From Bacteroides sp. (GTDB lineage: Bacteria; Bacteroidota; Bacteroidia; Bacteroidales; Bacteroidaceae): a stretch of 64,000 bases of DNA. Each line of letters starts with the position of its first letter. The first letter of the stretch is position 1. Position numbers and translations under genes: made by a program. Below the pieces are notes generated by a model. The model was given only the letters and a program-made list of their open reading frames with translations. It ran no database searches and was not told the DNA's origin. The stretch lies in contig SUXW01000004.1 in NCBI GenBank assembly GCA_015060765.1, positions 1 to 64,000 on the forward strand. Reading direction: 5' to 3'. Below, one piece after another: positions 1 to 9,000 of this stretch.

Positions 1-383
1 TGGAAGAAATTCTCTCACGTCATTATGCAGATACCGAATATCTATTGTCCGATAAGGAGTTGGCGCAAATCCAAAAACTAGCAGATGAGAAGTTTGCTTG
101 TTGGGAGTGGAATTACGGTCGTTCCCCAAAAGCTACTTTGATGCAGTCGGCCCGTCTTGCTTGTGGAACAGTGGAAGTACACCTTGTCCTTTCCGAAAAT
201 CGCATCATATCTTGTCGTTTGGGTGGTGATTTTCTGGGGAATCTACCGATATCGGAATTTGAATCAGCCTTACAAGGAATCGTATACGAAAAAGAGTACG
301 TCCGAAAATGTCTCTCGGGAATAGCCGTCGATCAATATTTCGATGGTACAACTGTAGATGATTTGATAGAGCTGATGTTTTAA
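1..383 (+). CDS. lplA: Lipoate-protein ligase, C-terminal fragment (5' end outside window)
   Basis: The reading frame is open from the left edge (codons in phase with position 3) to the TAA at 381-383, so this is the 3' end of a longer gene; an internal TTG at 45 is not a real start. The visible ~126 residues resemble the accessory C-terminal domain of LplA-type ligases, with a WEWNYG(R)SPK-like segment, a VEVHLVL strand, and a C-terminal helix ending in DLIELMF. The family activates lipoate with ATP and transfers it to a lysine of 2-oxoacid dehydrogenase E2 or GcvH domains in the cytoplasm. The catalytic N-terminal domain lies outside the window, so activity cannot be judged. The family call is moderately sure and the gene symbol is inferred. 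Confidence 0.7.
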   Translation, partial: EEILSRHYADTEYLLSDKELAQIQKLADEKFACWEWNYGRSPKATLMQSARLACGTVEVHLVLSENRIISCRLGGDFLGNLPISEFESALQGIVYEKEYVRKCLSGIAVDQYFDGTTVDDLIELMF

Positions 384-485
384 TTTAATTCAATAAATGG
401 GATATTAAAGTACCATGGTGTTATATAACAGAGTCCTATTGTAAAATAATTTTCAATATTTTTCTGTCTCATCAAGAAAATTCCA

Positions 486-493
486 TATCTTTG
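486..493 (+). promoter_or_regulatory. Bacteroidetes -7 promoter element for the 534-3651 operon
   Basis: TATCTTTG matches the Bacteroidetes primary-sigma -7 consensus TAnnTTTG. It lies 40 bp upstream of the ATG at 534. The -33 TTTG box is not clear. Inferred by pattern only. Confidence 0.55.
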
Positions 494-533
494 TTGACGT
501 GTCAATGTTATTCTTCGTCACGCCTTACGAACT

Positions 534-1937
534 ATGGAAAATGGATATTATAAACTTTCATGGAGACAACGTATCGGTTTCAGTGCCGGTGATTTAGCTC
601 AGAACCTTATCTACCAAACCGTCAGTATCTGGCTGTTGTTCTTCTACACCAATGTATATGGATTAAAACCAAGTGTTTCGGCCATCATGTTTCTTGTGGT
701 GCGCATTGTGGATGTGATATGGGATCCGATTGTCGGAGCCTTTGTAGACAAGGCTAATCCGCCATGGGGGAAATATCGTTCGTGGCTCATCTTTGCCGGT
801 ATTCCATTGGCTGGTTTTGCAATGCTTTGTTTTTGGAATGGTTTCAGCGGTTCGCTTCTTTATGCATACATTACCTATGTAGGAATGAGCATGTGCTTTA
901 CATTGATCAATGTGCCTTATGGAGCCTTGAATTCTTCCTTGACACGCGACACTGATGAAATTACAATCCTTACCAGTGTGAGAATGCTTTTTGCCAACCT
1001 TGCCGGACTTTTAATAAAGACTCTGCCTCTTGTCATAGCCATATTTGCCCCTAAAGTATATAATGCTTCAACCGGCCAAATGGAAGCCGTATACAACACC
1101 CCAGAAGCGGCACCCGCTTGGTTCATAACCATGAGCATCTTTGCGCTTGTAGGGTTGGCATTGCTTATATTCTGTTTCTTTGAAAGCAAGGAACGAATTG
1201 CCATGGATACAGACGATGCTTCTCATGTCAAGGTGAGTGACTTATGGATGGAATTAGTCCGTAATCGTCCGCTCCGAATCCTTTCCTTCTTCTTTGTCAT
1301 TGCATTTACAACCATGAGCATCAGCAATGCAGCCGATTCATACTTCATGTCATACAACATCGGAGCTACTCCCATGATGACTACTGTGTTCATGTGGTTA
1401 GGAACCATACCGGCCTTTATCTTTCTACCGCTTCTTCCAAGCATTAAGAAAAAGATTGGCAAGGCGGCTATGTTTCGACTTTTCTTGGGTATTTCAATAG
1501 TAGGAATGGTATTGATGTATATTGTCGTTTCCATTCCAAACTTGAGTTCATGCTTCCCCCTTGTATGTACTGTTCAATTCATAAAGAGTGTCGGAATACT
1601 TGTTGCAACAGGTTATATGTGGGCACTTGTGCCCGAAGTTGTAACATTCGGAGAATATACGACTGGTCGACGGGTAGCCGCCATCGTCAATGCAATCATC
1701 TGCATCTTCATGAAAGCCGGTATGGCTTTGGGAGGAGTAATACCTGGATTTGTATTTGCATGGGTTGGTTTCAATGCTTCCAACCAGGTACAGACTCCAC
1801 TTGCCCAACAGGGAATTCTCTGGCTTGTGACACTGATTCCTGCTATACTTTTTATACTTGCTGCTTTCGTAATAAGCAAGTATGAATTGTCTGACGAGAA
1901 AATGGATGAAATCAATATGAAAATAACCAATAAATAA
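534..1937 (+). CDS. MFS transporter, GPH (glycoside-pentoside-hexuronide):cation symporter family
   Basis: A 467-residue integral membrane protein with about 12 hydrophobic segments. After the second segment it carries the GPH loop signature, here DPIVGAFVDKANPPWGKYRSW read across residues ~64-84 (D-P-x2-G-x3-D ... W-G-K-x-R-x-W). GPH carriers import sugars, glycosides or uronates with H+ or Na+ across the inner membrane. It is the first gene of a tight operon: the next ORF starts 6 bp after its stop and the third overlaps the second. This makes it the probable uptake system for whatever the two enzymes degrade. The substrate cannot be read from the sequence. ATG 534 is the only sensible start, 40 bp after a good promoter element. 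Confidence 0.88.
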   Translation: MENGYYKLSWRQRIGFSAGDLAQNLIYQTVSIWLLFFYTNVYGLKPSVSAIMFLVVRIVDVIWDPIVGAFVDKANPPWGKYRSWLIFAGIPLAGFAMLCFWNGFSGSLLYAYITYVGMSMCFTLINVPYGALNSSLTRDTDEITILTSVRMLFANLAGLLIKTLPLVIAIFAPKVYNASTGQMEAVYNTPEAAPAWFITMSIFALVGLALLIFCFFESKERIAMDTDDASHVKVSDLWMELVRNRPLRILSFFFVIAFTTMSISNAADSYFMSYNIGATPMMTTVFMWLGTIPAFIFLPLLPSIKKKIGKAAMFRLFLGISIVGMVLMYIVVSIPNLSSCFPLVCTVQFIKSVGILVATGYMWALVPEVVTFGEYTTGRRVAAIVNAIICIFMKAGMALGGVIPGFVFAWVGFNASNQVQTPLAQQGILWLVTLIPAILFILAAFVISKYELSDEKMDEINMKITNK

Positions 1938-1942
1938 CAGCT

Positions 1943-2827
1943 ATGAAATATACTTCAAACCCTGATACCATCACGCGTGACTATTTCGATTCCCTTCTTT
2001 TGGAAACGAGATACATTGATTCCGTACTCCCTTCAACAAAGATGACTTTGTTCGGAGAGGTTTTCGATACACCCATCATGACAGCAGCATTGTCCCATCT
2101 GAACAATACGACCACAGAAGGTATGACTGTCTATGCAAAGGGAGCAAAGCTTTCAAATGCTGTCCATTGGGTAGGGATGGGTGAAGATGAAGAATTGGAA
2201 AGGGTAGTGGCGACAGGAGCCAAAAGCATCAAAATCATAAAGCCTCATGCTGATAATGCAGAAGTATTCCGCAAGATAGAGCATGCTCTTTCCATCGGTT
2301 GTTTTGCCATCGGAATGGACACCGACCATGCATTCAATTCAGAAGGAGGGTATGACAATGTCATGGGACTTCCCATGAAGCCCAAGTCATCCGCTGAAAT
2401 TGCTGAATTTGTCCAGGCGGCCAAAGTTCCCTTTATTGTGAAGGGAGTGCTCAGTCCTCGCGACGCAGAGAAATGCGCCAAAGCCGGATGTGCGGGGATT
2501 GTCGTTTCTCACCATCATGGCATGGTGCAGTATTCCGTACCTCCACTAATGGTTCTTCAAGACATCCTTTCAGCGGTTGGTAACGATATGGAAGTCTTCA
2601 TCGATTGCGGAATTGTAAGTGGAATGGATGCCTACAAATGCCTGGCACTGGGTGCAAAGGCCGTATCAGTAGGCAGACACTTGATGCCGCTATTGAAACA
2701 AGGTCCGGAAGCCGTTTCGCAAAGAATCAACGAAATGACGGCAGAGCTTGCGGGTATCATGGCACGCACGGGTATAAAGACACTTAAAGACATGGATTCA
2801 ACCATCATACATAGGAGGAACTTCTGA
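1943..2827 (+). CDS. FMN-dependent alpha-hydroxy-acid dehydrogenase family protein, divergent active site
   Basis: A 294-residue TIM-barrel protein of the glycolate oxidase/lactate dehydrogenase (FMN) superfamily, shorter than the usual 350-380. Family landmarks are present: PIMTAALSHLN near the N-terminus, an Asp in GMDTDHAF, the flavin-contacting Lys in PFIVKGV, and the C-terminal FDCGI-like/GAKAVSVGRHLM phosphate-binding strands. The usual catalytic motif SNHGGR reads SHHHGM here: the base His is kept but the substrate-carboxylate Arg is Met. The Tyr expected in the QLYV-type strand is replaced (IKIIKPHAD). Family knowledge therefore predicts oxidation of a C-OH group on an unusual substrate, or a different FMN reaction. 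It starts 6 bp after the transporter stop and its last base is the first base of the next ATG. FMN binding is likely; the substrate is unknown. Confidence 0.8.
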   Translation: MKYTSNPDTITRDYFDSLLLETRYIDSVLPSTKMTLFGEVFDTPIMTAALSHLNNTTTEGMTVYAKGAKLSNAVHWVGMGEDEELERVVATGAKSIKIIKPHADNAEVFRKIEHALSIGCFAIGMDTDHAFNSEGGYDNVMGLPMKPKSSAEIAEFVQAAKVPFIVKGVLSPRDAEKCAKAGCAGIVVSHHHGMVQYSVPPLMVLQDILSAVGNDMEVFIDCGIVSGMDAYKCLALGAKAVSVGRHLMPLLKQGPEAVSQRINEMTAELAGIMARTGIKTLKDMDSTIIHRRNF

Positions 2828-3651
2828 TGAAACTGGGCATTTCCTCCCGATTGGAGCATACCACTCCCCAGGATTGGGCCTCCAAGCACAAAGCCCTAGG
2901 GCTTGAAAGTGTAGTCTTTCCCGTCAGTTATTTGGATGGCGAGGATAGCGTAATGGCTTATAAAAAGGCGGCTGATGATGCTGGCCTTACCATAGCAGAA
3001 GTAGGGATATGGCGCAACACACTTGCCGCCGACCCTCAAGAGCGACGCCAATGGATAGACTATTCAATACAACAAGTAAGAATGGCCGACGAGATAGGAG
3101 CCAAGTGTTGCGTCAATGTGGTAGGTACTCCGTACGGTCCTCGTTGGGATGGGGGATACCGCAACAATTTCAGCAAGGAGCTTTGGCAGATGGCGATAGG
3201 CATGATTCGTGAGATTATTGATACCGCACGGCCGAAGCATACAAAATTCTGCATCGAGTCAATGCCTTGGATGATTCCAAGTAGTCCCGACGAATATTTC
3301 AGACTGATTGAAGATGTTGATCGCGCGGAGTTCGGCACTCATTTGGATGTAGTCAACATGATAACCTCTCCACAAAGATATTTCTTCAACGACGAGTTCT
3401 TGCATGAATGTTTTGAAAAGCTTAAAGGAACCATCTGTAGTTGTCACCTAAAGGACATCCGCTTGAAAGAGGAATATACCTTCCAACTGGAAGAATGTGC
3501 ATGTGGACAAGGTACCCTTGACCTTGAACTGTATTCACGCCTTGCGGACACGGAAAATCCCAATATGCCCATGATTATCGAGCATCTCACAACTGACGAG
3601 GAATATGCTGCCAGTGTGGAGTATGTGCGCAACCGGTTGCGGCTTGTTTAA
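2827..3651 (+). CDS. Sugar phosphate isomerase/epimerase-like TIM barrel (AP endonuclease 2 fold)
   Basis: A 274-residue protein of the xylose-isomerase-like TIM-barrel superfamily. The expected divalent metal ligands are all visible: Glu in FCIESMPW, Asp in GTHLDVVNM, His in CSCHLKDIRL and Glu in MIIEHLTT. Members isomerise, epimerise or dehydrate sugars and inositols in the cytoplasm. The ATG shares its A with the TGA stop of the FMN dehydrogenase homologue (TGATG), so translation is probably coupled. With the GPH carrier this makes a compact transport-oxidation-isomerisation unit, and a strong bidirectional terminator follows directly. The exact reaction is unknown. Confidence 0.8.
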   Translation: MKLGISSRLEHTTPQDWASKHKALGLESVVFPVSYLDGEDSVMAYKKAADDAGLTIAEVGIWRNTLAADPQERRQWIDYSIQQVRMADEIGAKCCVNVVGTPYGPRWDGGYRNNFSKELWQMAIGMIREIIDTARPKHTKFCIESMPWMIPSSPDEYFRLIEDVDRAEFGTHLDVVNMITSPQRYFFNDEFLHECFEKLKGTICSCHLKDIRLKEEYTFQLEECACGQGTLDLELYSRLADTENPNMPMIIEHLTTDEEYAASVEYVRNRLRLV

Positions 3652-3665
3652 AATGGATGATTAAA

Positions 3666-3697
3666 AAAAGGACTTACCCTTGCGAGTAAGTCCTTTT
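3666..3697. terminator. Bidirectional intrinsic terminator between the isomerase and ppdK
   Basis: A 12-bp perfect stem (AAAAGGACTTAC with its complement) closes an 8-nt loop. A-tract and T-tract flanks suit both the + operon ending at 3651 and the minus-strand ppdK ending at 3722. Confidence 0.88.
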
Positions 3698-3721
3698 CTT
3701 TTGTATATCAGAGAATATTGA

Positions 3722-6442
3722 TTATTCTTCAACAGCAGCCTGTGCCGCAGCAAGGCGTGCGATGGGCACACGGAATGGAGAACAAGATACGTAGTTCAAA
3801 CCAACCTTGTGACAGAACTTCACTGAAGAAGGTTCACCACCATGTTCACCACAGATACCGCACTTCAAGTCAGGACGTACTGAACGACCCTTTTCAACGG
3901 CCATTTCAACCAACTGACCCACACCGTTTTGGTCGAGTACTTGGAATGGGTCTACCTTCAAGATCTTCTTTTCGAGGTAAACGGGCAAGAAGCTGGCGAT
4001 ATCGTCACGTGAGTAACCGAATGTCATCTGAGTCAAGTCGTTAGTACCGAATGAGAAGTATTCAGCGCGGCTTGCGATGCGGTTAGCTGTCAAAGCAGCA
4101 CGTGGAATTTCAATCATTGTACCAACCTTGAATTCCACTTCAACACCTTCTTCAGCGAAGAGGGCAGCAGCTGTTTCGCGGATAACCTTTTCCTGTGCTT
4201 CGAATTCGTACAAGATACCTGTCAATGGAACCATGATTTCAGGATGTGGATCGCCACCTTCCTTCTTCAACTGGATAGCGGCACCAAGGATGGCGCGTGT
4301 TTGCATTTCAGTGATTTCAGGATAAGTGTTACCCAAACGACAACCACGGTGACCCAACATCGGGTTAGCTTCGCAAAGGCTGTCAACACGTTGACGGATA
4401 TATTCTACAGTTACACCCATAGCCTTAGCCATTTCTTCCTGACCCTTAGTATCGTGTGGTACGAATTCATGCAACGGTGGGTCGAGCAAACGAACGTTCA
4501 CTGGGCAACCGTCCATAGCCTTGAAGATACCATAGAAGTCTTTCTGTTGGTATGGCAACAACTTGGCCAATGCCTTCTTGCGGCCTTCAGCATCTTGAGA
4601 AAGGATCATTTCACGCATAGCAACGATCTTTTCTGCTTCGAAGAACATGTGTTCTGTACGGCAGAGACCGATACCTACAGCACCGAAGTTGCGTGCAACT
4701 TGTGCATCGTGTGGAGTATCAGCATTAGTACGAACTACCAACTTAGTATATTTTTCGCAAAGAGCCATCAAGTCAGCGAAGTCACCTGATACTTCAGCAG
4801 CCTTGGTCTCTACCTTACCGTTGTAAACTTCACCGGTTGTACCGTTGATTGAGATGTAGTCACCTTCCTTCAATACGATACCGTCGATTTCAACTGTACG
4901 GTTCTTATAGTCTACATTGATTGCACCGGCACCCGATACACAGCACTTACCCATACCACGGGCAACTACAGCAGCGTGAGAAGTCATACCACCGCGAGCA
5001 GTCAAGATACCTTCAGCAACAGCCATACCAGCCAAGTCTTCTGGAGAAGTTTCGATACGAACCATCACTACCTTCTTGCCGTTGGCAGCCCAGTCAGCAG
5101 CATCGTCAGCGAAGAATACAATCTGACCGGTAGCAGCACCCGGAGAAGCAGGCAAACCACGAGTCAATACCTTGGCACTCTTCAAGGCAGCCTTATCGAA
5201 TACAGGGTGGAGGAGTTCGTCCAACTTGTTAGGTTCGCAACGCAACAAAGCAGTCTTTTCGTCAATCATGCCCTGACGCAACAAGTCCATAGCAATCTTA
5301 ACCATTGCCGAACCGGTACGCTTACCGTTACGAGTCTGCAAGAACCACAATTTACCTTCTTGTACAGTAAATTCCATATCCTGCATATCTTTATAGTGGT
5401 TTTCCAACTTAGTCTGGAGAGCATCGAGTTCTGCATAGATTTCCGGCATAGCTTCTTCCATAGAAGGATACTTGGCTACACGTTCTTCTTCAGAAATACC
5501 AGCGCGTTCAGCCCAACGTTGAGAACCGATCTTGGTAATCTGTTGAGGAGTACGGATACCGGCTACTACGTCTTCACCTTGAGCGTTGATCAAATATTCA
5601 CCGTTGAACAAGTCTTCACCGTTACCGGCGTCACGAGAGAAGCAAACACCTGTTGCAGAAGTATCGCCCATGTTACCGAATACCATGGCCTGTACGTTTA
5701 CGGCAGTACCCCATTCAGCAGGAATGCCTTCCATCTTACGATAAAGGATAGCACGGTCGTTCATCCATGAATCGAATACTGCGCAGATAGCACCCCACAA
5801 TTGTTCGTAAGAATCGTTCGGGAAGTCCTTGCCAGTCTGTTCCTTCACGGCAGCCTTGAACTTAGCAACGAGTTCCTTCAAGTCTTCCACTTCCAGTTCG
5901 TTATCCAACTTCACGCCCTTAGCTTCCTTCACTTCTTCGATGATAGCTTCGAATGGGTCGATATCTTCCTTGTTAACCGGCTTCATGCCCAATACTACGT
6001 CACCATACATTTGAACGAAACGACGGTAAGAGTCCCATGCAAAACGAGCGTTGCCAGTCTTGCGGATCATACCTTCCACTACTTCGTCGTTCAAACCAAG
6101 ATTCAGGATTGTATCCATCATACCTGGCATAGAAGCACGAGCACCCGAACGTACAGAAACCAACAACGGGTTTTCTACGTCACCAAACTTGGAGTTCATC
6201 AACACTTCAATGTTGGCAACAGCTTTCAATACGTCTTCCTTCAAAAGGGCTACAACTTTATCTTTACCTTCTGCGAAGTATTCATTACATACATCAGTTG
6301 TGATAGTGAATCCTGGAGGAACAGGAACTCCGATAAGGTTCATTTCAGCCAAGTTGGCACCCTTACCGCCAAGCAGATTTCTCATGTCTGCCTTACCTTC
6401 GGCTTGTCCATTACCAAAGGTATAAACTCTTTTCTTGTCCAT
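3722..6442 (-). CDS. ppdK: Pyruvate, phosphate dikinase
   Basis: A 906-residue cytosolic enzyme interconverting ATP + Pi + pyruvate with AMP + PPi + phosphoenolpyruvate, as expected for PPi-linked glycolysis/gluconeogenesis in anaerobes. Visible order: N-terminal ATP-grasp-like domain (GGKGANLAEM, ~26-35), central phosphohistidine domain with the catalytic His in GGMTSHAAVVARG (~residue 489), and C-terminal PEP-binding barrel with GTNDLTQ and the catalytic Cys in CGICGEHGG (~864). Full length for the family. It is monocistronic, between a terminator at 3666-3697 and its own promoter at 6483-6490. Its codon choice is strongly biased, which creates long open antisense frames that are not genes and suggests high expression. 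Confidence 0.98.
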   Translation of the reverse strand: MDKKRVYTFGNGQAEGKADMRNLLGGKGANLAEMNLIGVPVPPGFTITTDVCNEYFAEGKDKVVALLKEDVLKAVANIEVLMNSKFGDVENPLLVSVRSGARASMPGMMDTILNLGLNDEVVEGMIRKTGNARFAWDSYRRFVQMYGDVVLGMKPVNKEDIDPFEAIIEEVKEAKGVKLDNELEVEDLKELVAKFKAAVKEQTGKDFPNDSYEQLWGAICAVFDSWMNDRAILYRKMEGIPAEWGTAVNVQAMVFGNMGDTSATGVCFSRDAGNGEDLFNGEYLINAQGEDVVAGIRTPQQITKIGSQRWAERAGISEEERVAKYPSMEEAMPEIYAELDALQTKLENHYKDMQDMEFTVQEGKLWFLQTRNGKRTGSAMVKIAMDLLRQGMIDEKTALLRCEPNKLDELLHPVFDKAALKSAKVLTRGLPASPGAATGQIVFFADDAADWAANGKKVVMVRIETSPEDLAGMAVAEGILTARGGMTSHAAVVARGMGKCCVSGAGAINVDYKNRTVEIDGIVLKEGDYISINGTTGEVYNGKVETKAAEVSGDFADLMALCEKYTKLVVRTNADTPHDAQVARNFGAVGIGLCRTEHMFFEAEKIVAMREMILSQDAEGRKKALAKLLPYQQKDFYGIFKAMDGCPVNVRLLDPPLHEFVPHDTKGQEEMAKAMGVTVEYIRQRVDSLCEANPMLGHRGCRLGNTYPEITEMQTRAILGAAIQLKKEGGDPHPEIMVPLTGILYEFEAQEKVIRETAAALFAEEGVEVEFKVGTMIEIPRAALTANRIASRAEYFSFGTNDLTQMTFGYSRDDIASFLPVYLEKKILKVDPFQVLDQNGVGQLVEMAVEKGRSVRPDLKCGICGEHGGEPSSVKFCHKVGLNYVSCSPFRVPIARLAAAQAAVEE

Positions 6443-6482
6443 AATTAATTATTTAAGTATATGTCTTTTTACATTTAGTGTG

Positions 6483-6490
6483 CAAAGCTA
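6483..6490 (-). promoter_or_regulatory. -7 promoter element of ppdK
   Basis: On the minus strand this reads TAGCTTTG (TAnnTTTG), about 41 bp upstream of the ppdK ATG. Inferred by pattern. Confidence 0.55.
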
Positions 6491-6605
6491 TATATATTTT
6501 ATTTATTCTCAAATAAAACTGAAGAAAAAATAGCCTCATTTTGCTATTTCGACATTACAAAATGAATAACTTTACTTTTATAGCGTCAATCTCGAAGAAA
6601 ATGCG

Positions 6606-6613
6606 TAAATTTG
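6606..6613 (+). promoter_or_regulatory. -7 promoter element of the rlmD operon
   Basis: TAAATTTG matches TAnnTTTG and lies 26 bp upstream of the GTG start at 6640. Confidence 0.5.
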
Positions 6614-6639
6614 TCCCAAATTAACTCATTCAAAAACAA

Positions 6640-8058
6640 GTGTCAAGAAAGAAGAAACCGCTTCCCCTTTTGGAGAAGATAACGATAACCGATGTAGCCG
6701 CCGAAGGCAAGGCTTTGGCGAAAGTGAACGATCTGGTGGTATTTGTACCCTATGTAGTGCCGGGCGATGTTGTGGATTTGCAGGTAAAGCGCAAGAAAAA
6801 CAAGTATGCCGAGGCTGTTGCCGTGAAATTCCATGAATATTCTTCGCGTAGAGCTGTTCCGTTCTGCCAGCATTATGGTGTATGTGGCGGTTGTAAATGG
6901 CAATGCCTTGCCTACGAAGACCAGATAAAGTATAAACAGAAACAAGTCACTGATAACCTGACTCGTATAGGTAAGATTGAACTTCCTGAAATTTCTCCGA
7001 TCTTAGGTTCGGAAAAGACGGAGTTCTACCGTAACAAATTGGAATTCACCTTCTCGGACAAGCGATGGCTGACCGAAGAGGAAGTGAAGGCCGATGTGCA
7101 GTACGACCAGATGAATGCCGTAGGGTTCCACATTCCCGGTGCGTTCGATAAGGTACTGGCCATCGAGAAATGCTGGTTGCAGGATGATATCAGCAACCAG
7201 ATACGTAATGCCATCCGCGATTATGCTTACGAACACAACTATGCTTTCTACAATATCCGTAATCACGAAGGGGTACTCCGCAACTTGATGATACGTACAT
7301 CGAGTACCGGCGAACTGATGGTTCTTTTGCAGGTGAGGGTGTCGTGTGACAAGGATTTGGACCAGACGAAGGAACTGTTGGCGTACGTAGCGGACAAGTT
7401 TCCACAAATCACTTCATTGTTGTATGTGGTGAACAATAAGCAGAACGATACCATCAACGATCTCGATGTGGAAGTTTTCAAAGGAAACGATCATATCTTC
7501 GAAGAAATGGAAGGCCTCCGTTTCAAGGTTGGCCCCAAATCGTTCTATCAGACCAATTCCGAACAGGCTTATAATTTGTATAAGGTAGCGCGCGACTTTG
7601 CCGGACTGACAGGAGAGGAGTTGGTGTACGACCTTTATACAGGTACGGGTACCATTGCCAACTTTGTATCTCGTCGGGCCAAGAAAGTGATTGGTATAGA
7701 GTATGTGCCCGAAGCTATAGAAGATGCCAAGGTAAACTCGGCTATCAACGGCATTGACAATACCCTGTTCTATGCCGGCGATATGAAGGATATGCTTACG
7801 CAGGACTTTATCAACGAGCACGGTCGTCCCGATGTCATCATTACCGATCCGCCTCGTGCCGGTATGCATACCGATGTAATTGATGTGATTCTGTTTGCCG
7901 AACCCCGACGTATCGTGTATGTAAGCTGTAATCCGGCTACACAGGCGCGCGACCTTCAATTGCTCGATGCCAAGTACAAGGTTATGGCCGTTCAGCCCGT
8001 GGATATGTTCCCTCATACCCATCATGTAGAAAACGTTGTCTTGTTGGAAAAGAAATAA
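6640..8058 (+). CDS. rlmD: 23S rRNA (uracil-5-)-methyltransferase, RlmD/RumA family
   Basis: A 472-residue SAM-dependent RNA m5U methyltransferase with an Fe-S cluster. Domains: an N-terminal TRAM/OB segment (~1-65); a Cys cluster C76-x5-C82-x2-C85 with a likely fourth ligand in EKCWL; the SAM site DLYTGTGTIANF; DPPRAGM; and the catalytic Cys in YVSCNPATQ near the C-terminus. The family methylates U1939 or U747 of 23S rRNA; which uridine cannot be told here, and RlmD/RlmCD-type naming is by similarity. The start codon is GTG at 6640; no ATG gives a complete TRAM domain. It is followed 6 bp later by a pseudouridine synthase, so the operon is devoted to rRNA modification. Confidence 0.9.
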   Translation: MSRKKKPLPLLEKITITDVAAEGKALAKVNDLVVFVPYVVPGDVVDLQVKRKKNKYAEAVAVKFHEYSSRRAVPFCQHYGVCGGCKWQCLAYEDQIKYKQKQVTDNLTRIGKIELPEISPILGSEKTEFYRNKLEFTFSDKRWLTEEEVKADVQYDQMNAVGFHIPGAFDKVLAIEKCWLQDDISNQIRNAIRDYAYEHNYAFYNIRNHEGVLRNLMIRTSSTGELMVLLQVRVSCDKDLDQTKELLAYVADKFPQITSLLYVVNNKQNDTINDLDVEVFKGNDHIFEEMEGLRFKVGPKSFYQTNSEQAYNLYKVARDFAGLTGEELVYDLYTGTGTIANFVSRRAKKVIGIEYVPEAIEDAKVNSAINGIDNTLFYAGDMKDMLTQDFINEHGRPDVIITDPPRAGMHTDVIDVILFAEPRRIVYVSCNPATQARDLQLLDAKYKVMAVQPVDMFPHTHHVENVVLLEKK

Positions 8059-8064
8059 ATAACC

Positions 8065-9000
8065 ATGTCGAGAGGAAGAAATACAAGCGGTCGCCCCATG
8101 GCCCGCAAAGCATCCCAATATACCGAGTTTCAAGTAACGGAACCGGCCGAACTGATGGATTTCCTGATGCAGAAGATGTCGGGCATCAGTCGTAACAAAG
8201 TGAAGTCGTTGTTGTCCAATCGGGTAGTCTTGGTAGACAATACCATTACCACCCAGTACAACTTCGAATTGAAGAAGGGGATGAAGGTACAGATCAGCCG
8301 CGCCAAGAACAATCGTGAATTCAAGAACCCCATGTTGAAGTTGGTGTACGAGGATGCTTATATCCTGGTTGTGGAAAAGAAGGAAGGACTGCTTTCCGTT
8401 GCCACCGACCATCAGAAGGAACGTACCGCCCAGCATATTCTGAATGAATATGTAAAACGTTCGCACCGCTTCAATCGGGTATTTGTGGTCCATCGGTTGG
8501 ATAGAGAAACGTCAGGTTTGATGATGTATGCCAAGGACGAAAAGACCCAGCATACTCTTCGTGACAATTGGCAGGAGATAGTGACCGACCGTCGTTACGT
8601 GTCCATTGTATCGGGTGATATGGAACGCGATGCCGGTACCATTGAATCGTGGTTGACCGATCATAAGCTATACGTAAGCTCCAGTCCGGTTGACGATGGT
8701 ACAGGCCGTTATGCCGTGACTCACTACAAGACCATCAAACGTGCCAATGGCTATTCGTTGGTGGAGCTTGACTTGGAAACCGGCCGCAAGAACCAGATCC
8801 GTGTACACATGTCGGAAATGGGACATCCCGTTATCGGTGATGAACGATACGGAAGCGATTGCAATCCCATTGGACGTTTGGGACTTCATGCCTTCAAACT
8901 CTGTTTCTATCATCCGGTAACCGGTGAACATATGAAGTTTGAAACCCCATATCCGTCGGCCTTTAAAACTTTGATGCTTAAAAAACCTCAGAAATCATGA
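8065..9000 (+). CDS. RluA-family pseudouridine synthase with S4 domain
   Basis: A 311-residue enzyme that isomerises uridine in RNA. An N-terminal basic tail (MSRGRNTSGRPMARK) precedes an S4-type RNA-binding domain (~25-90, MSGISRNKVKSLL...). The catalytic domain carries the RluA signature HRLDRETSGL with Asp146 as nucleophile, plus the later GRKNQIRVHM and GHPVIGDERYG motifs. It follows rlmD by 6 bp and overlaps the next gene by 4 bp (ATGA). The target site is not predictable from sequence; it could be RluC/D-like (23S) or RluA-like. The family call is secure. Confidence 0.9.
   Translation: MSRGRNTSGRPMARKASQYTEFQVTEPAELMDFLMQKMSGISRNKVKSLLSNRVVLVDNTITTQYNFELKKGMKVQISRAKNNREFKNPMLKLVYEDAYILVVEKKEGLLSVATDHQKERTAQHILNEYVKRSHRFNRVFVVHRLDRETSGLMMYAKDEKTQHTLRDNWQEIVTDRRYVSIVSGDMERDAGTIESWLTDHKLYVSSSPVDDGTGRYAVTHYKTIKRANGYSLVELDLETGRKNQIRVHMSEMGHPVIGDERYGSDCNPIGRLGLHAFKLCFYHPVTGEHMKFETPYPSAFKTLMLKKPQKS

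Noticed and set aside
5801-6448. 215-residue antisense ORF over ppdK, also 4976-5770 and 4244-4789
   Set aside because: Shadow of the strongly codon-biased ppdK; no start signal or homology.
7414-8493. 359-residue antisense ORF spanning rlmD and the pseudouridine synthase
   Set aside because: Opposes two unambiguous genes and resembles no family.
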